Shown here: positions 12,491 to 23,974 of the stretch, piece after piece
Layout of the letters: every line of letters begins with the position of its first letter
Numbering within the stretch: position 1 is the first letter of the stretch
Assembly: GCA_029945375.1 (NCBI GenBank)
Contig: CM057058.1
Span: 3,596,001-3,660,000, forward strand
Source of the DNA: Agaricus subrufescens
Lineage: Eukaryota > Basidiomycota > Agaricomycetes > Agaricales > Agaricaceae
Direction of reading: 5' to 3'
DNA: 64,000 nt
The notes under the pieces: generated by a model
Database searches by the model: none
Told to the model about the DNA's origin: nothing
What the model saw: only the letters and a program-made list of their open reading frames with translations
Program-made: the position numbers and the translations under genes

Positions 12491-13181
12491 TCTACGGAGA
12501 ACTTATATTCGTCGAGAATGCAGTCGAGGGTATGATCAAGAAAAAAATTTTTTTTCTGAGCGAAAGCAGTGATCAACGAGGACGTCTGTTTCCATAGTGA
12601 GGGGGAGAGCGAGCGTCTCGGATCGGTTTTAACTCAGAAATCAGGGGATTAAAACGAGTTCTATTAGGCGAGGTGTTGCGCCGAGGCAACGTTACAAGAC
12701 GGGGCTACTCTAACAGAATCTGGGGCAGATCTATAAATAAGCTGTGATTGATCGGGTTATTTATAGGCTGGCGCAGAACGAGAACACAAGTGAGAGCGAG
12801 ACCATATAGAGGGGGTGCGGAACACTTAAGGGACGTCGAGCCACTTATCGTCTCGGATCTAGAATTCACACTCAGTGGTAAAAGAGACAAATCGAGATAA
12901 CATTGAGTGGGGGTTTTTGTAAACGAGACATGGTAGCACGATGCTACTACAGGATGAGGAAACAACAGAGCAAGAAGAGAACGAGACGAGAGAAGAACTA
13001 GTCTGAAGAGAAACGAGGGCTAACTACATGCAATTAAGAAGTAGTAAAGCACTAATGCGAGATAAGACTAGTGAGAAAAGTTCAAGAAAAAAGAAAGAAA
13101 AACAAATGTGCGAGGTGGATATGAAAGAAACACAAAACAGAGGACGACCGCCGGCGCCGATCGAGTACCCAATCAGCAAGC
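12491..13181. other. Spacer between antisense genes X and Y
   Basis: No gene recognised. It presumably holds the promoter of gene Y and the 3' end of gene X. It contains a homopolymer run near 12,540-12,556 (A then T) and repeated TCGAG/ACGAG words typical of this retrotransposon. Confidence 0.5.
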
Positions 13182-15543
13182 CTACCCCTCGACGCCCTCT
13201 GGGAAGGCAGCCACGCGACCGTTGGTGTTGATGGGCGAGGTTGGCTGGAGGGAAGCCTCGACGTCCATAGCGCTAGGGGAGGTTGGCGAAAGAGGAGTCT
13301 GCATCGTCTGCCCGGAAGGCGTAGACGGGGCAGCTCCAGCAGGAGATCGAGCGGGAGAGTTGGGCTCGGTAGGGACAGCGGCCGGTTCGGGCACCATCAT
13401 CAGAGGAACGCGAAGATATTCGTCGAACGCCTTGGAGAATTGAGGGTTAGCGCGAGTAGATGGCGGAACGTCGGCCTTGTCGCAGGCTGCGACGTGACGG
13501 TCCCACCAGGAGGGTTGAATGAGAGGCTGCTGATCTTCGACGAGGAAGGGCTTCTCGCCCATCCACTCACCGAAGCGGCGGAAAGAATCGTAAAGCGCGC
13601 GACCAGAGATGAGGAGGTTTTCGGAGCGATGTGGACCGGAGAGATTGTCGAGAGCATCGACATCGTAAGCAGGGAGATCGGAGGCGGTGAGAGCGCGTTC
13701 GTCGTAGCTGACGATCTGTTCAGCGTCAGCAAGCAGCGTTTCGAACCCTTCGACGTCAGAGACGAGCTGGGCCTCGATCCAGAACTGGGGCTTTTTGTCG
13801 TGGTAGCGATACACCGCGAGGAAATCAATGGCGCTCTCGACGACGAGTGAGCGGTAGTGGGAGACGGCAAGACTGAGCTGCCTCTCTAACCCTTGGATCT
13901 GGTAGCGGGCGACGTCGAGGTTGCGGTTGCGAATACGGAGGCCTAGATAAAGTCAGGAGAAAAACTTAAAAGAAAAAGAGTGGCAGGCGTACCATTGCCC
14001 GCGATGAAAGCAGGCGCGCGGCACAGCTCAGCTGCGAATTGACGAAGAGCAGGGGGCTTGGTTTTGCTGCAGTGGCCGGCGCGGTCATGGTCGCACTGGT
14101 CGCACTCGACGCCAGTGATGAGGGCATCGACGCGACGCTGCGCATCCTCAACGGATTCTCCACGGTGACGCTTGATGGGGTTGTCTGTGGTGCACACCAA
14201 GCGGAAGTTGCGCGTGCAGTTGAGACAATTGGCAGAACATGGGGAGTACTAAGGGTAAAATGATTGAGGAGATAAAGAGTGAAGAAGGTGCAAGGGTGCC
14301 ATACCGGATCGTAGGAGACGGCGAAATGTGTAGCCAGGCCATCGAGATAAGGGGCGCCGGGTGCGAGACCAAGTTGACGAGTCAAGGAAGTATTAGTACG
14401 GACTAGGAAATGAGGGTTAGCAGGGAAAAGAAAAGGAATGGAGAGAGACGTACCGCGAGGTTCATCTGACCCGTCGGAGTCGACGGTTGCGGGGGTCTTG
14501 ACCGATTTAGCTTGTTTGGAGCGCGTAGTTCAAGCACGAGTCGCGGGGGTAGTCTTGGCGGAAGGTGCGGGCTTACGATGAGAGGCAGCAGGTTTGCGTT
14601 TCTTGGAGGAGGACTTATCCATGTCGACATCGGAATCGTCGAGTTCGTCCTCTTGAACCACTTCGTCTTCGTCGTCGCTTTCGCTCTCCTCGTCACTGAC
14701 GAAGACGGGATCAGGCTCAGAAGACGAGGAGGAGGAGGAGATTTCCATGACGGCTTTGAAAGAGCCAGCCGACGCTTTACTGCTGGTGGTTTTTCGAGCA
14801 AGGCACTTGCCAGAACCAGGGCGTGTAGAACGGGCAGGCGCCGGGGCTTTGATCGGAGAAAGCTTCTCAATTTTGGGGACTACCTCGGGGGTAGTTTTAG
14901 GCGAAGGAGATCGCACACGTTGACGTTTAGTGGCAGGAGGGTTGGTCTCGCCACGACGAGTAGATCCAGCAGTTGAACTAGCAGCGGAATTAGGCGGGAC
15001 ATGAACCTCCGCTAGATTACGACGGGGAGCTTCTGATGCCACCCGAGCTGTGATTCGAGCGACCGCGATATTAGAAGCGCGTACGGCAGCAAAGAGACGG
15101 CGTGCCCGAGCTATGGGCCACTCACCAAGAGATCGGCGAGGAGGAGGCTGACGAGGAGTCCGAGCCGAAGCTGAGGAAGTCGAGGGAGCTGCGAGAGCGG
15201 CAGGAGTCAGAAGACGAGAACACGGAGAACGAAGAGAGACAGGTGGCGCACGTTGCGCTGGCGTCGGAGTACGAGCGATGGCCGGGAGAACGGAAGGCAC
15301 CAGAGGGGTAGACGTAGGGCGAACGACCGAGGGCGAAGTCGGTAAGGTAGTCTGCGGAGTGTTGGACGGAGATGTGGATGACGATTCCGCCAGCTGCAGA
15401 GTCTTTCGGTAGGCCAGCAGAGCGCGAAAATGCTCGGAATGCCGGAGAAGGACGTCGGACGGAAAATGCGCACCCCATTCCGCCTTGTCGAGGATAGCGG
15501 CAATGGCTATCTCGGGGGGCAGCTGGGGAGGCGAGGAGGACAT
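13182..15543 (-). CDS. Antisense retrotransposon gene X: Cys-rich protein with one in-frame stop
   Basis: Unrecognised gene starting MSSSPPQLPPEIA, with KAEWGAHFPSDVLLRH near the N-terminus. The N-terminal half is Pro/Ser/Arg-rich, with an acidic segment (SDDEDEVVQEDELDDSD) and a following basic segment. Introns near 14,452-14,404, 14,305-14,249 and 13,993-13,943 join in frame. The second half has a cysteine cluster, with spaced pairs in NCLNC and ECDQCDHD and a later HC, consistent with metal binding. Next comes a helical region and a Pro/Ser-rich end. An in-frame TGA at 14,530-14,532 (probably CGA to TGA) breaks exon 1 near residue 338; reading continues in the same frame beyond it. The upstream region is split by E3, 89 bp from the ATG. 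Similar proteins are, from memory, abundant in agarics; function unknown. Confidence 0.55.
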
Positions 15544-15623
15544 GATGGGGAGAAAGAAAGCGAAGTGGAGGGGCAAGGTCCGCTTTTAATGGGGGCCAGA
15601 GCTCGGCATCGGTCGAAGATACC

Positions 15624-15631
15624 CTATTAGC
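15624..15631. repeat. Target-site duplication of E3 (left)
   Basis: CTATTAGC, repeated at 29,334-29,341. Eight base pairs is the duplication size known for KDZ (Kyakuja-Dileera-Zisupton) elements. Confidence 0.85.
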
Positions 15632-17270
15632 ACTAGTCACTAGCAATTTATTCATAATTTATTGGGACTATCCAATGATAGCAACTTCATTATTCCCAAC
15701 AACCTTTCATTTCATAACTCATGGGAAGGTGAGTGGTCTTCATACTATCAGTTTCATTATTGCCATGGGTGTTTTCATTGTAACCCAACACATGATTCAT
15801 CATATAGCTTGATTCTTTCATAAATGCATTGGGTGGCAAAGTCTTTCATATCAATCCTTCATTGTTGATACATACTTTTCATTCTATTCCAATTTATCCT
15901 TCATTACTTATTTTAATTTCTTCATACATACATTGGGTTGCACAATCCTTCATTTCAATTTTCATTAATATTTGCTATGTCTTCATTGCTATTACACACA
16001 TCTTCATTTTGTCCCAACTCATTATTCATTAGCTATTTTCATTTCTTCATACATACATTGGGTTGCACAATCCTTTCATTTCAATCTTCATTTATGCATG
16101 CTATGTCTTCATTGCTAATACACACATCTTCATTCTGTCCCAAATCATTATTCATTACTTATTTTCATTTCTTCATACATACATTGGGTTGCACAATCCT
16201 TCATTTCAATTTTCATTAATATTTGCTATGTCTTCATTGTTATTACACACATCTTCATTCTGTCCCAACTCATTATTCATTAGCTATTTTCATTTCTTCA
16301 TACATGCATTGGGTTGCACACTCCTTCATTTCAATCTTCATTAATATGTGCTATGTCTTCATTGCCAATACACACATCTTCATTCTGTCCCAGATCATTA
16401 TTCATTACTTATTTTCATTTTTTTCATATATATTGGGTTGCACAATCCTTCATTTCAATCTTCATTTATGCATGCTATGTCTTCATTGCTATTACACACA
16501 TCTTCATTCTGTCCCAACTCATTATTCAATACTTATTTTCATTTCTTCATACATGCATTGGGTTGCACACTCCTTCATTTCAATCTTCATTAATATGTGC
16601 TATGTCTTCATTGCTATTACACACATCTTCATTCTGTCCCAACTCATTATTCATTAGCTATTTTCATTTCTTCATACATGCATTGGGTTGCACACTCCTT
16701 CATTTCAATCTTCATTAATATGTGCTATGTCTTCATTGCTAATACACACATCTTCATTCTGTCCCAGATCATTATTCATTACTTATTTTCATTTTTTTCA
16801 TATATATTGGGTTGCACAATCCTTCATTTCAATCTTCATTTATGCATGCTATGTCTTCATTGCTATTACACACATCTTCATTCTGTCCCAAATCATTTTT
16901 CATTAGCTATTTGCATTTCTTCATACACTCATAATCCTTCATTGCAATCTTCATTAATGTCTGGCATATCTTCATTGCTAATAGACATATCTTCATCCTG
17001 TCTCAAATCATTTTTCATTGGCTATTTTCATTTCTTCATACATCTATTGGATTGCATATTGTTTCATATTAATCTTCATTAATGTCTACTATGTCTTCAT
17101 TGCTAATGGGCATATCTTCATTCAGTCCCAAATTATTTTTCATAAGCTATTTCTATTTTTCTTCATATGAATCTTCATTAATCTTTGCTACATCTTCATT
17201 GCTAATACATACATCTTCACTCTATCCCAACTCATTGTTCATTAGCAAATTTTGTTTCTTCCTGTAACTA
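15632..17270. repeat. E3 left terminal inverted repeat with 125-bp satellite
   Basis: A unique outer segment (15,632 to about 15,850) is followed by a tandem array to about 17,270, in which CTTCATTCTGTCCCA recurs about every 125 bp. The array decays inward. The orientation is the reverse complement of the right end. Between 17,271 and 18,296 lies AT-rich sequence with the same scattered motifs and no gene. Confidence 0.9.
15661..15676. repeat. Terminal hairpin of E3, left end
   Basis: ATTGG-6nt-CCAAT stem-loop, starting 29 bp inside the terminus at 15,632. Confidence 0.75.
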
Positions 17271-18296
17271 TTGGGTTGTGTATGTAACTTATGTTTGGCC
17301 CTAGAGGGAAAACCTGTTATAACAACAAAGATACCCAGTATGACAATGCATATTTGAAAGTATATGATAATTGTGACTTGGGATAGAATAAAGAATTGTT
17401 TATTAATAATAACAATGGAGCCCTCCTTATTGCAGTGTTTTTTGAATAACTGAAAACCAATGCAGTCATGAAGAAGTGGTGAATTATGAATTGGAAGAGA
17501 ATGAAAAACTATCTGTTTTCAGTGAAGATCTCATATTGATTAATGAAAATGTATATGAAGGATTGTACAATCTAATTTGTCTATAAAGAAATGAAAATAG
17601 CTAATCAGTTATGCCTTGGAGTAGAATGAAGATATATGTATTAGTAATAAAGACATAACAAAAATTAATGAAGATTTATATGGAGGATTGTACAACTTAA
17701 TATATGTCCAAAGAAATGAATTATGGCTTGGGATACAATGAAGAAGTATGCTTTACCAATAAAGACATAGCAAGGATTAATGAAAATTTATATGAAGGAT
17801 TGTACAACCCAATATATGTATGAAGAAATGAAAATCATGGTTTGGTATAGAATGAAGAAGTATGCATTACTAATGAAGACATTGCAAAGATTAATGAGAA
17901 TTTATATGAAGGATTGTATAACCCAATCTATGTATGAAGAAATGAAAATCATGGTTTGGTATAGAATGAAGAATAGTCTATTAGCAATGAAGACTTGGAC
18001 TTTCATTTCTTCATAATTACATTGAATTGTGTGATTTTCATATAGATCCTTAACTATTATTTCTACATCTTTTTCTCGATGTAGACTTCATTCTTTCATA
18101 AATTGTTAGCTGGTTTAATTGAGACAAATTTTCATTTTGACATAAGCACATCTTCAATCACTAATCACTCATGTGCATATCACTAAATTACTATCTACTA
18201 ACATCTTTCTACTACTACGGATAGCTAATATAGCATAGTGTTCTTTAGATTAACCTGGACAAATATAAGAAAGGTTCTAAGAGTATTGAAACATAC

Positions 18297-21200
18297 TCAC
18301 TTTCTCTTTGTATTTCGGGAATCATCAGCAGTTGCATCAACATTGGTAATATCACGTTTGTTTGGTCTTGGAGACAAAGTCTTCATCATCATGAGGAAAG
18401 CCCAATTTACGTCGTCAGCAACAATGTCAAACTCAGACATCATGTGCTTTGTCGATGCCTTCTTGTCATCCCTTTCAGCTCGATGAGCCCACCAAGCCAG
18501 GGCCATCATGACGAGAAAGACACCAGTCGGACCAGCATGCATCAAAGAGGACCAGTCAACATCGTCGGAAATAGATCTAGACAATGATCCATCCGGTTGA
18601 CACCGCTCTATTGGTTGCAAAACCTTCCACCATTCACTGAAAGTACCCGAAAACTCACTGATCAATACCTCAGGAGTTGATGTCAACTTGCGTCCATATT
18701 TCATCCAAGTCTTGATCTCAAGGGGCCGATGTTTCGTGGATAGATTCTATCAAGATATCAGTTTTAGCCAGTACAAGAAAGGGACTCGCGAAACATACAC
18801 CTTTCATCGAACAAACACTCTCAAAACGCAGCCAGTTAAGCACAAGTTTCTTCCAAACCTTTGATGACTGTGCAATACCCCGGAAATATTTATCAGCCGA
18901 GTTTACGAACTCGGGGAGATTGTGAGAAACTGGTGGCAACCATAAATTGTCCAACACGTCATCCTGGTCAGCTGGTGACGTGTTAGGTTGGGTGTCAGTC
19001 ATTCTATTGATTGATTAATTGATATCAATGATGGATTTCGTCCAGAGGGTCACTCACCGTCGTTGCTCAGGCTCAGATATCTCAACTGCTGGCGGTCCCA
19101 TACCAGTGCGCTCCATTAACGGCACCACGGTCGGCTCGGAAGACTCAGAGAGGTCCAGAGCTTGTGATTCGCTACCAGTGTTTTTCTTCACTTCTTCGTC
19201 ATTGTTGGCAGACTCCGAGGGCCGAGATGATCTAATTAGTTATAGTATCAGCCACATACTATAGACACTCGAGAAAGGTACATACAGGAGCTGCTCTACC
19301 TCGGAGTTCTCAACCACTGGTATACTTGTGTCAGCGCATTCGGCTGACTGCTCACTGACTTGCTCAGATGCTTCAGAAAGCTGTGGGTCACGTTCGTTGC
19401 TGGCATTCTCGTTTGATTGCATCTCTTCATTGGCAGACTTCGACGACGCGACCAAAGTCACTGTTGGCCTAGTTGGATTTATAGTATTAGAAACAATGCT
19501 GGTTAATAGAAGTACAGAGACTTACACTCGAGGGCTCTGATCCGATTCGATGGCAGAGTGTTCCAAAGCGGTGTTCTTGTTCGGTTGCACATTATCATGA
19601 GGAGACGATTCCATAACTCTGGTTATAGCGAGATTATCAGAAAATGACGGGATTCATAGAATTAGATTCTTACACGTCAGGGATCTGACCCAGTCCCAAA
19701 GCGGCGTCGTCCAGTTGCACGTGATCGTTGGGAGACAACCCTGTAGGCCTAATTGTAGCCAGAGTATTAGAAAGTGGCGCGAATCATAGAAATAAACACT
19801 TACTCTTGAGGAACTTGGTCTAATGCGGGGGGCGGGGTTCCCAAAAGGGCGTTCTCCTTCGGTTGCACGTGATCGTTAGGAGAAGACTCCGTGGGTCTGA
19901 TTGTAGCCAGAGTCTTAGAAAGCGACGCGGATTCGAAGAAATAGAGGCTCACACTTGGGGGATTCTGTCCAATGCGAGGGCAGATAGTCCTGATGCGGAT
20001 TTCTCATTCGGTTGCAGCACGGGGTCATTAGGAGACGGCTCCGTCCTACTTGTTGCCAATCTGTCAGTAGCAAAGTAACATATAGCATTTGAGACTCACC
20101 CTGTTGCTTGACGTGGATGAGAAACCTCGCCCTTGTCACCGACAGAAACTTCTGTTTCACCAGCGTGAACAGACTGGGGAGGCTCGCCGTTGTCACTAGT
20201 CGACGCATTTACACTATTGAAAAGAAATCATGACGTTTGAGACTCACGCTGTCGATTGACGAGGCAGAGAAACTTCGGGCTTGTCACCAACTGGGGCTTC
20301 TGTTCCATCAGCCTGAATATGCTGAGGAGCCCCGCCTTCGTCACTAGTTGATGCATTTGCACTACTTGAAGGTAAGATGATGAAGCTTCAAGACGCAAGT
20401 GACTCACCCTGCTCCCTGTTGCGACCTCGTCATTCGAGAACGCGGTACTACAGGCCCTTGACCTCTACCTCGACCACGCCCTCCAGCTCCCTGCCTTCCT
20501 TTTTTCCCTCGCGATGGTTTATCGGGACTCCGGATCGAGTATTTACCCATGACTTCGCGTAGGAGAGCTGCATTGCATACAATGTTTCTCTCCCTAGATT
20601 GTTCGCATTCAGAGAGTCCATGCCCTGGTACATTGTCGCTGTCGGCGTCGTCCCCGGCGCGGTCTCCATCACCAAGCGCGTCGTCATCATCGTCTTCATC
20701 GCCAGCCGCAACTTCTCTATCATCGCCATCGTCATCGCTGGCTGCGACGCCTCTATCGTCGTCGTTTTCATCCGAGTCGCCGGTGGTGTCGTGGGCATGG
20801 CCTGCTGTAAAGGAGGTTGAAGTAGGATGAGAGGGAGTTTCTGATCGGACTGATCAGTTCCTGAAATAGCCGAGGTTCAAACAATGAGCCTACCGTAAGC
20901 TTTGCACAAGAATCCGTCCCACTGCTGTGCCAGCGTCTTGTAGTCAGCACAAAGGTAGTCCTGAAACGTTATTTCTGACGCTTCAGCCTCTCCGTTGACG
21001 CTTGTGAAAGGGTGAGCTCAGTTACAAACCCCGGGATGTGCGCCGAAGAGCCTAGACACTCACATGAATGCACTTAGGCGTCCTTCAAGACGTGGCTCCG
21101 GCCCACCCGCAAAGATGCTGAAAGTCCAGCCCGTCTCACGGGACAACCTCTTGATGAATTCCTTGAGAGTGTTCGGTAAGATGTTTATGTTGCTATGCAA

Positions 21201-21870
21201 TGCTAGACTTAGCTGACAACGTTGAATGGCTCCAATTCAGTAGGCTTACCGCTGCAGTTTCTCAGTATCAAGTTGACTGCCTTTTGATGCGGTGGTCATC
21301 TGCTCCCTATGACGCATCACTGTCTGCCTGACCTCTTCCGACTCCCTCGAAAATTCTTCTTTTACAATGCGATTACGAACCCTCAACTTGGCTCCTTTCC
21401 TTGAAATAGCATCAAGATCTGCGGGGACTTTGTTTTCGTACGCTACTTCAACGAGTGGCTTGAGCTTCTCCCAGAACAGACTCTGGTATGCTTGCCATAC
21501 CACTGGCGCTTTTTTCCTCTTTTGGAAGTCAATGGTGTTCGTCTCACTAAGCGCCACCCTTCCTACGTTATAGAACCACTGAGAAACGCGCTGTATGTGA
21601 GGGTTAGTGGAATGTTTAGGTGTATTCGGTGCGTCTGCTTACCTTGAACGTAGCTTTTTTCATGTTTCGCTGAGCCATCTCAGCATTTCCTCCAGCGGCC
21701 TTTAGTTCCTCTTCGCCTGGAACCTCTACGGGAAATTCTTCAAACCAAGCCTGCTCAAGCTGGGCCCAGAAAGCCTTTGTAGACCCACTGGTCTGCGCAT
21801 CGACCCAAGCTACTTGGTGTCCCTGGAGCCAAACTCGCTGTTTTTCAGTTGTCCAACGTCTGCGGGTCAT
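18297..21870 (-). CDS. KDZ-element accessory protein, E3 copy (apparently complete)
   Basis: The start is MTRRRWTTEKQ at 21,870. The first exons are 21,870-21,643, 21,590-21,250, 21,192-21,064 and 21,000-20,894, and their phases join correctly. The N-terminal half is basic and helical (WFYNVGRV, KAPVVWQAYQSLFW, FIKRLSRETGWTF, QQWDGFLCKAY). The exon starting at 20,804 encodes a long Asp-rich tract and then a basic RG stretch (GGRGRGRGQG). It is followed by about eight short, mutually similar exons (about 20,370-19,060). The C-terminal domain (about 19,002-18,297) has VWKKLVLNWLRFE, EWWKVLQP and ALAWWAHR and ends NTKRK. It faces away from the transposase. No known catalytic motif was seen; the Asp-rich and RG tracts suggest a DNA- or chromatin-associated role (inference). 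It could be a passenger gene. Confidence 0.75.
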
Positions 21871-23968
21871 ATCTCGTCAGCAAACTTGAACAATTCTGTA
21901 CGGAAATTTTTTGGGGAACTTATGAAGAGTGTATGAAGTTTGTTTCCCGTGACTTCAGCTTTATTACTGCATTAGTTATTTCAACTTATTTGCTCCCCGG
22001 CTCCCGTTCACGAGTATATAACTCCATTGGACATTTCCCCGTTCCATTTAGCGTGGTACAAATGCGTGAAAACAAAAACCAAAAAAAATTATTGAAAAAA
22101 TAGATGCGTTCAGGGACTATTTTGGCCCTTGCAACCCTGCAATTATATTAGATCGCATTTAAATCTGTAGATCGTCACTCAAATCTCGAAGATCGTTATA
22201 TCGATCGTGTCTATCTTTCCCCAAGGAGGACCCCGATCATTATCATACCGATTCTTGCGCTTATGCGTTAGATGGACGAACTCGTTAAAACACCGGTACT
22301 GCGAGGCCATTCACTTGCGCGTGTGTGCGCTATAGTGAATGTTTTGTGCTCATTTATCAGGGCTTTTGAAGGAAAAAATGGAATCCGGTAAGCGATAAGT
22401 GTTGAAGATATTCTTGACTTTGTCCCACGATAAACTGGTGGTGGAAATTGTTGAATACATTCTCATTTTCAGAACGTCGCATCTTGGGAACTATCGAAGA
22501 ATGCAAAGGGCAACGTAAGTCCGTTATTCCAAAAAGAATCTCGCGGATCGATAGGACAGTAAGACCGTTACTCTAAAAGTGGCATGAACATGGTTCCGTG
22601 GTACATTTGTTGAATACAGGTTCATTTGTACGATGTCCCATCTCTTTAGATCTATACAGGGATGTGAAGGGACAGGCAAGCTTTCTGTTCCAAAAAAAAT
22701 CTCGCAAATTGATAGGGCGGTGAGGGAGTTATGGTAAAAAAAGCACGCACACGACAGTTGATGTCGAATGCGTTAGATTAAATCAACTCTACCTCGACAC
22801 AAGTGCGAGCGTTTCTTCATGGCGTCCTCATTTCTCGATTGACTTTCGAGATAATTTCTGTTATAGAAAGCCATTATCCATTGCTATGTTTGTATGTATA
22901 TTGATAGAGAAGGGGGAAATGCAAGGTACTCAAAACCAACAAATTCTGTGAAGGCGAGGTATGGACATGATATAGATCATTAAATGAAATCGTTTCTCAA
23001 CAACCTTCCACTCTGAAATCTGGTACGTGGACTATACACCAGTGTTACTGACACGTCATACTTTCTGTTTCAAAAAAAATATTACAAATTAACAGGAGGA
23101 CAGTAAACGTATGGTCAAAGAAGCACATATGCGGCTGTTGAAGTTGAATGTTTTAGATCAAATCTTGAATGCATTAATGCACGGACAAGCCTTTCTTCCT
23201 AGCGTCCTCAATCCTCCACCAATTTTCAAGATTTCTGAGAATATATAAAGCTTTACTTAACGTTTACATGCCTACGCAGCTCTGATAGCAGAGCAGGAGA
23301 AATTATATCGTCAAAACCAAACTCAGTGGCAGGAAGAGTGCACACGTGACTCGTTCCTCCCCTTGGTCTTCGTTTAAGATTCATACGATATGAATGTTCG
23401 GCATCTGCATGTCTATACTTACTGTGGTGAAATACCTATCAGTTAATTGAGTTCACTGCCTCAAAATACCTAAACCAAACAGACCGCATAACTTAGATGC
23501 CAAATTTTTGTTGCACCTGTCGGCAACTTGCATCACACTCACGTGTCCTGTGTTTTTTACGCGGTGACTTCAGTGAGCGCGTCTCCGTGTTTGTTTAAAC
23601 AAAGGGACTGCTAACCTCGATCGTAAGGTCACTTGTGAGTACTCTCATCTCCTCAAATCTCATTCTGCAATCCATTGACATTCATTGCTGTGTTTCTCAG
23701 CCGTGTCACGCGCATCTTTCCGCGCACCTTTCTGCCAGCGCACCACTCAGTTGAACCTCTTCTAACGCGAGGAGTAAGTGTAAATACATTGTGTCCTTCT
23801 CTATTCTAACACCGGTATACGTCAGAGTAGTACTCTGCCGTGTCACACGCATCTTTCCGCGCACCTTTCTGCCAGCGCACCACTCAGTTGCACATCTTCC
23901 AACGTGAAGAGTAAGTTTAAATACATTGTGTCCTTCTCTATTCTAACACTGGTATACGTCAGAGTAGT
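21871..23968. promoter_or_regulatory. Central divergent intergenic region of E3
   Basis: No gene seen. Both element genes start at its edges, so it must contain both promoters. It includes two imperfect copies of a segment of roughly 190 bp (about 22,677-22,865 and 23,065-23,250; shared words CAAAAAAAAT, GTAAA/GTTATGG, AGAAGCAC, GGCGTCCTCA) and a 137-bp tandem duplication immediately before the transposase ATG. Confidence 0.6.
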
Positions 23969-23974
23969 ATGTCT
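23701..23974 (+). repeat. 137-bp tandem duplication at the transposase start
   Basis: CCGTGTCACRCGCATCTTTC starts at 23,701 and again at 23,838. The two units stay about 90-95% alike through GTATACGTCAGAGTAGTA. In the second unit this run is followed by TGTCTC, giving the ATG at 23,969. In the first unit the same place reads ACTCTG, so only the downstream copy supplies a start codon. Confidence 0.85.
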
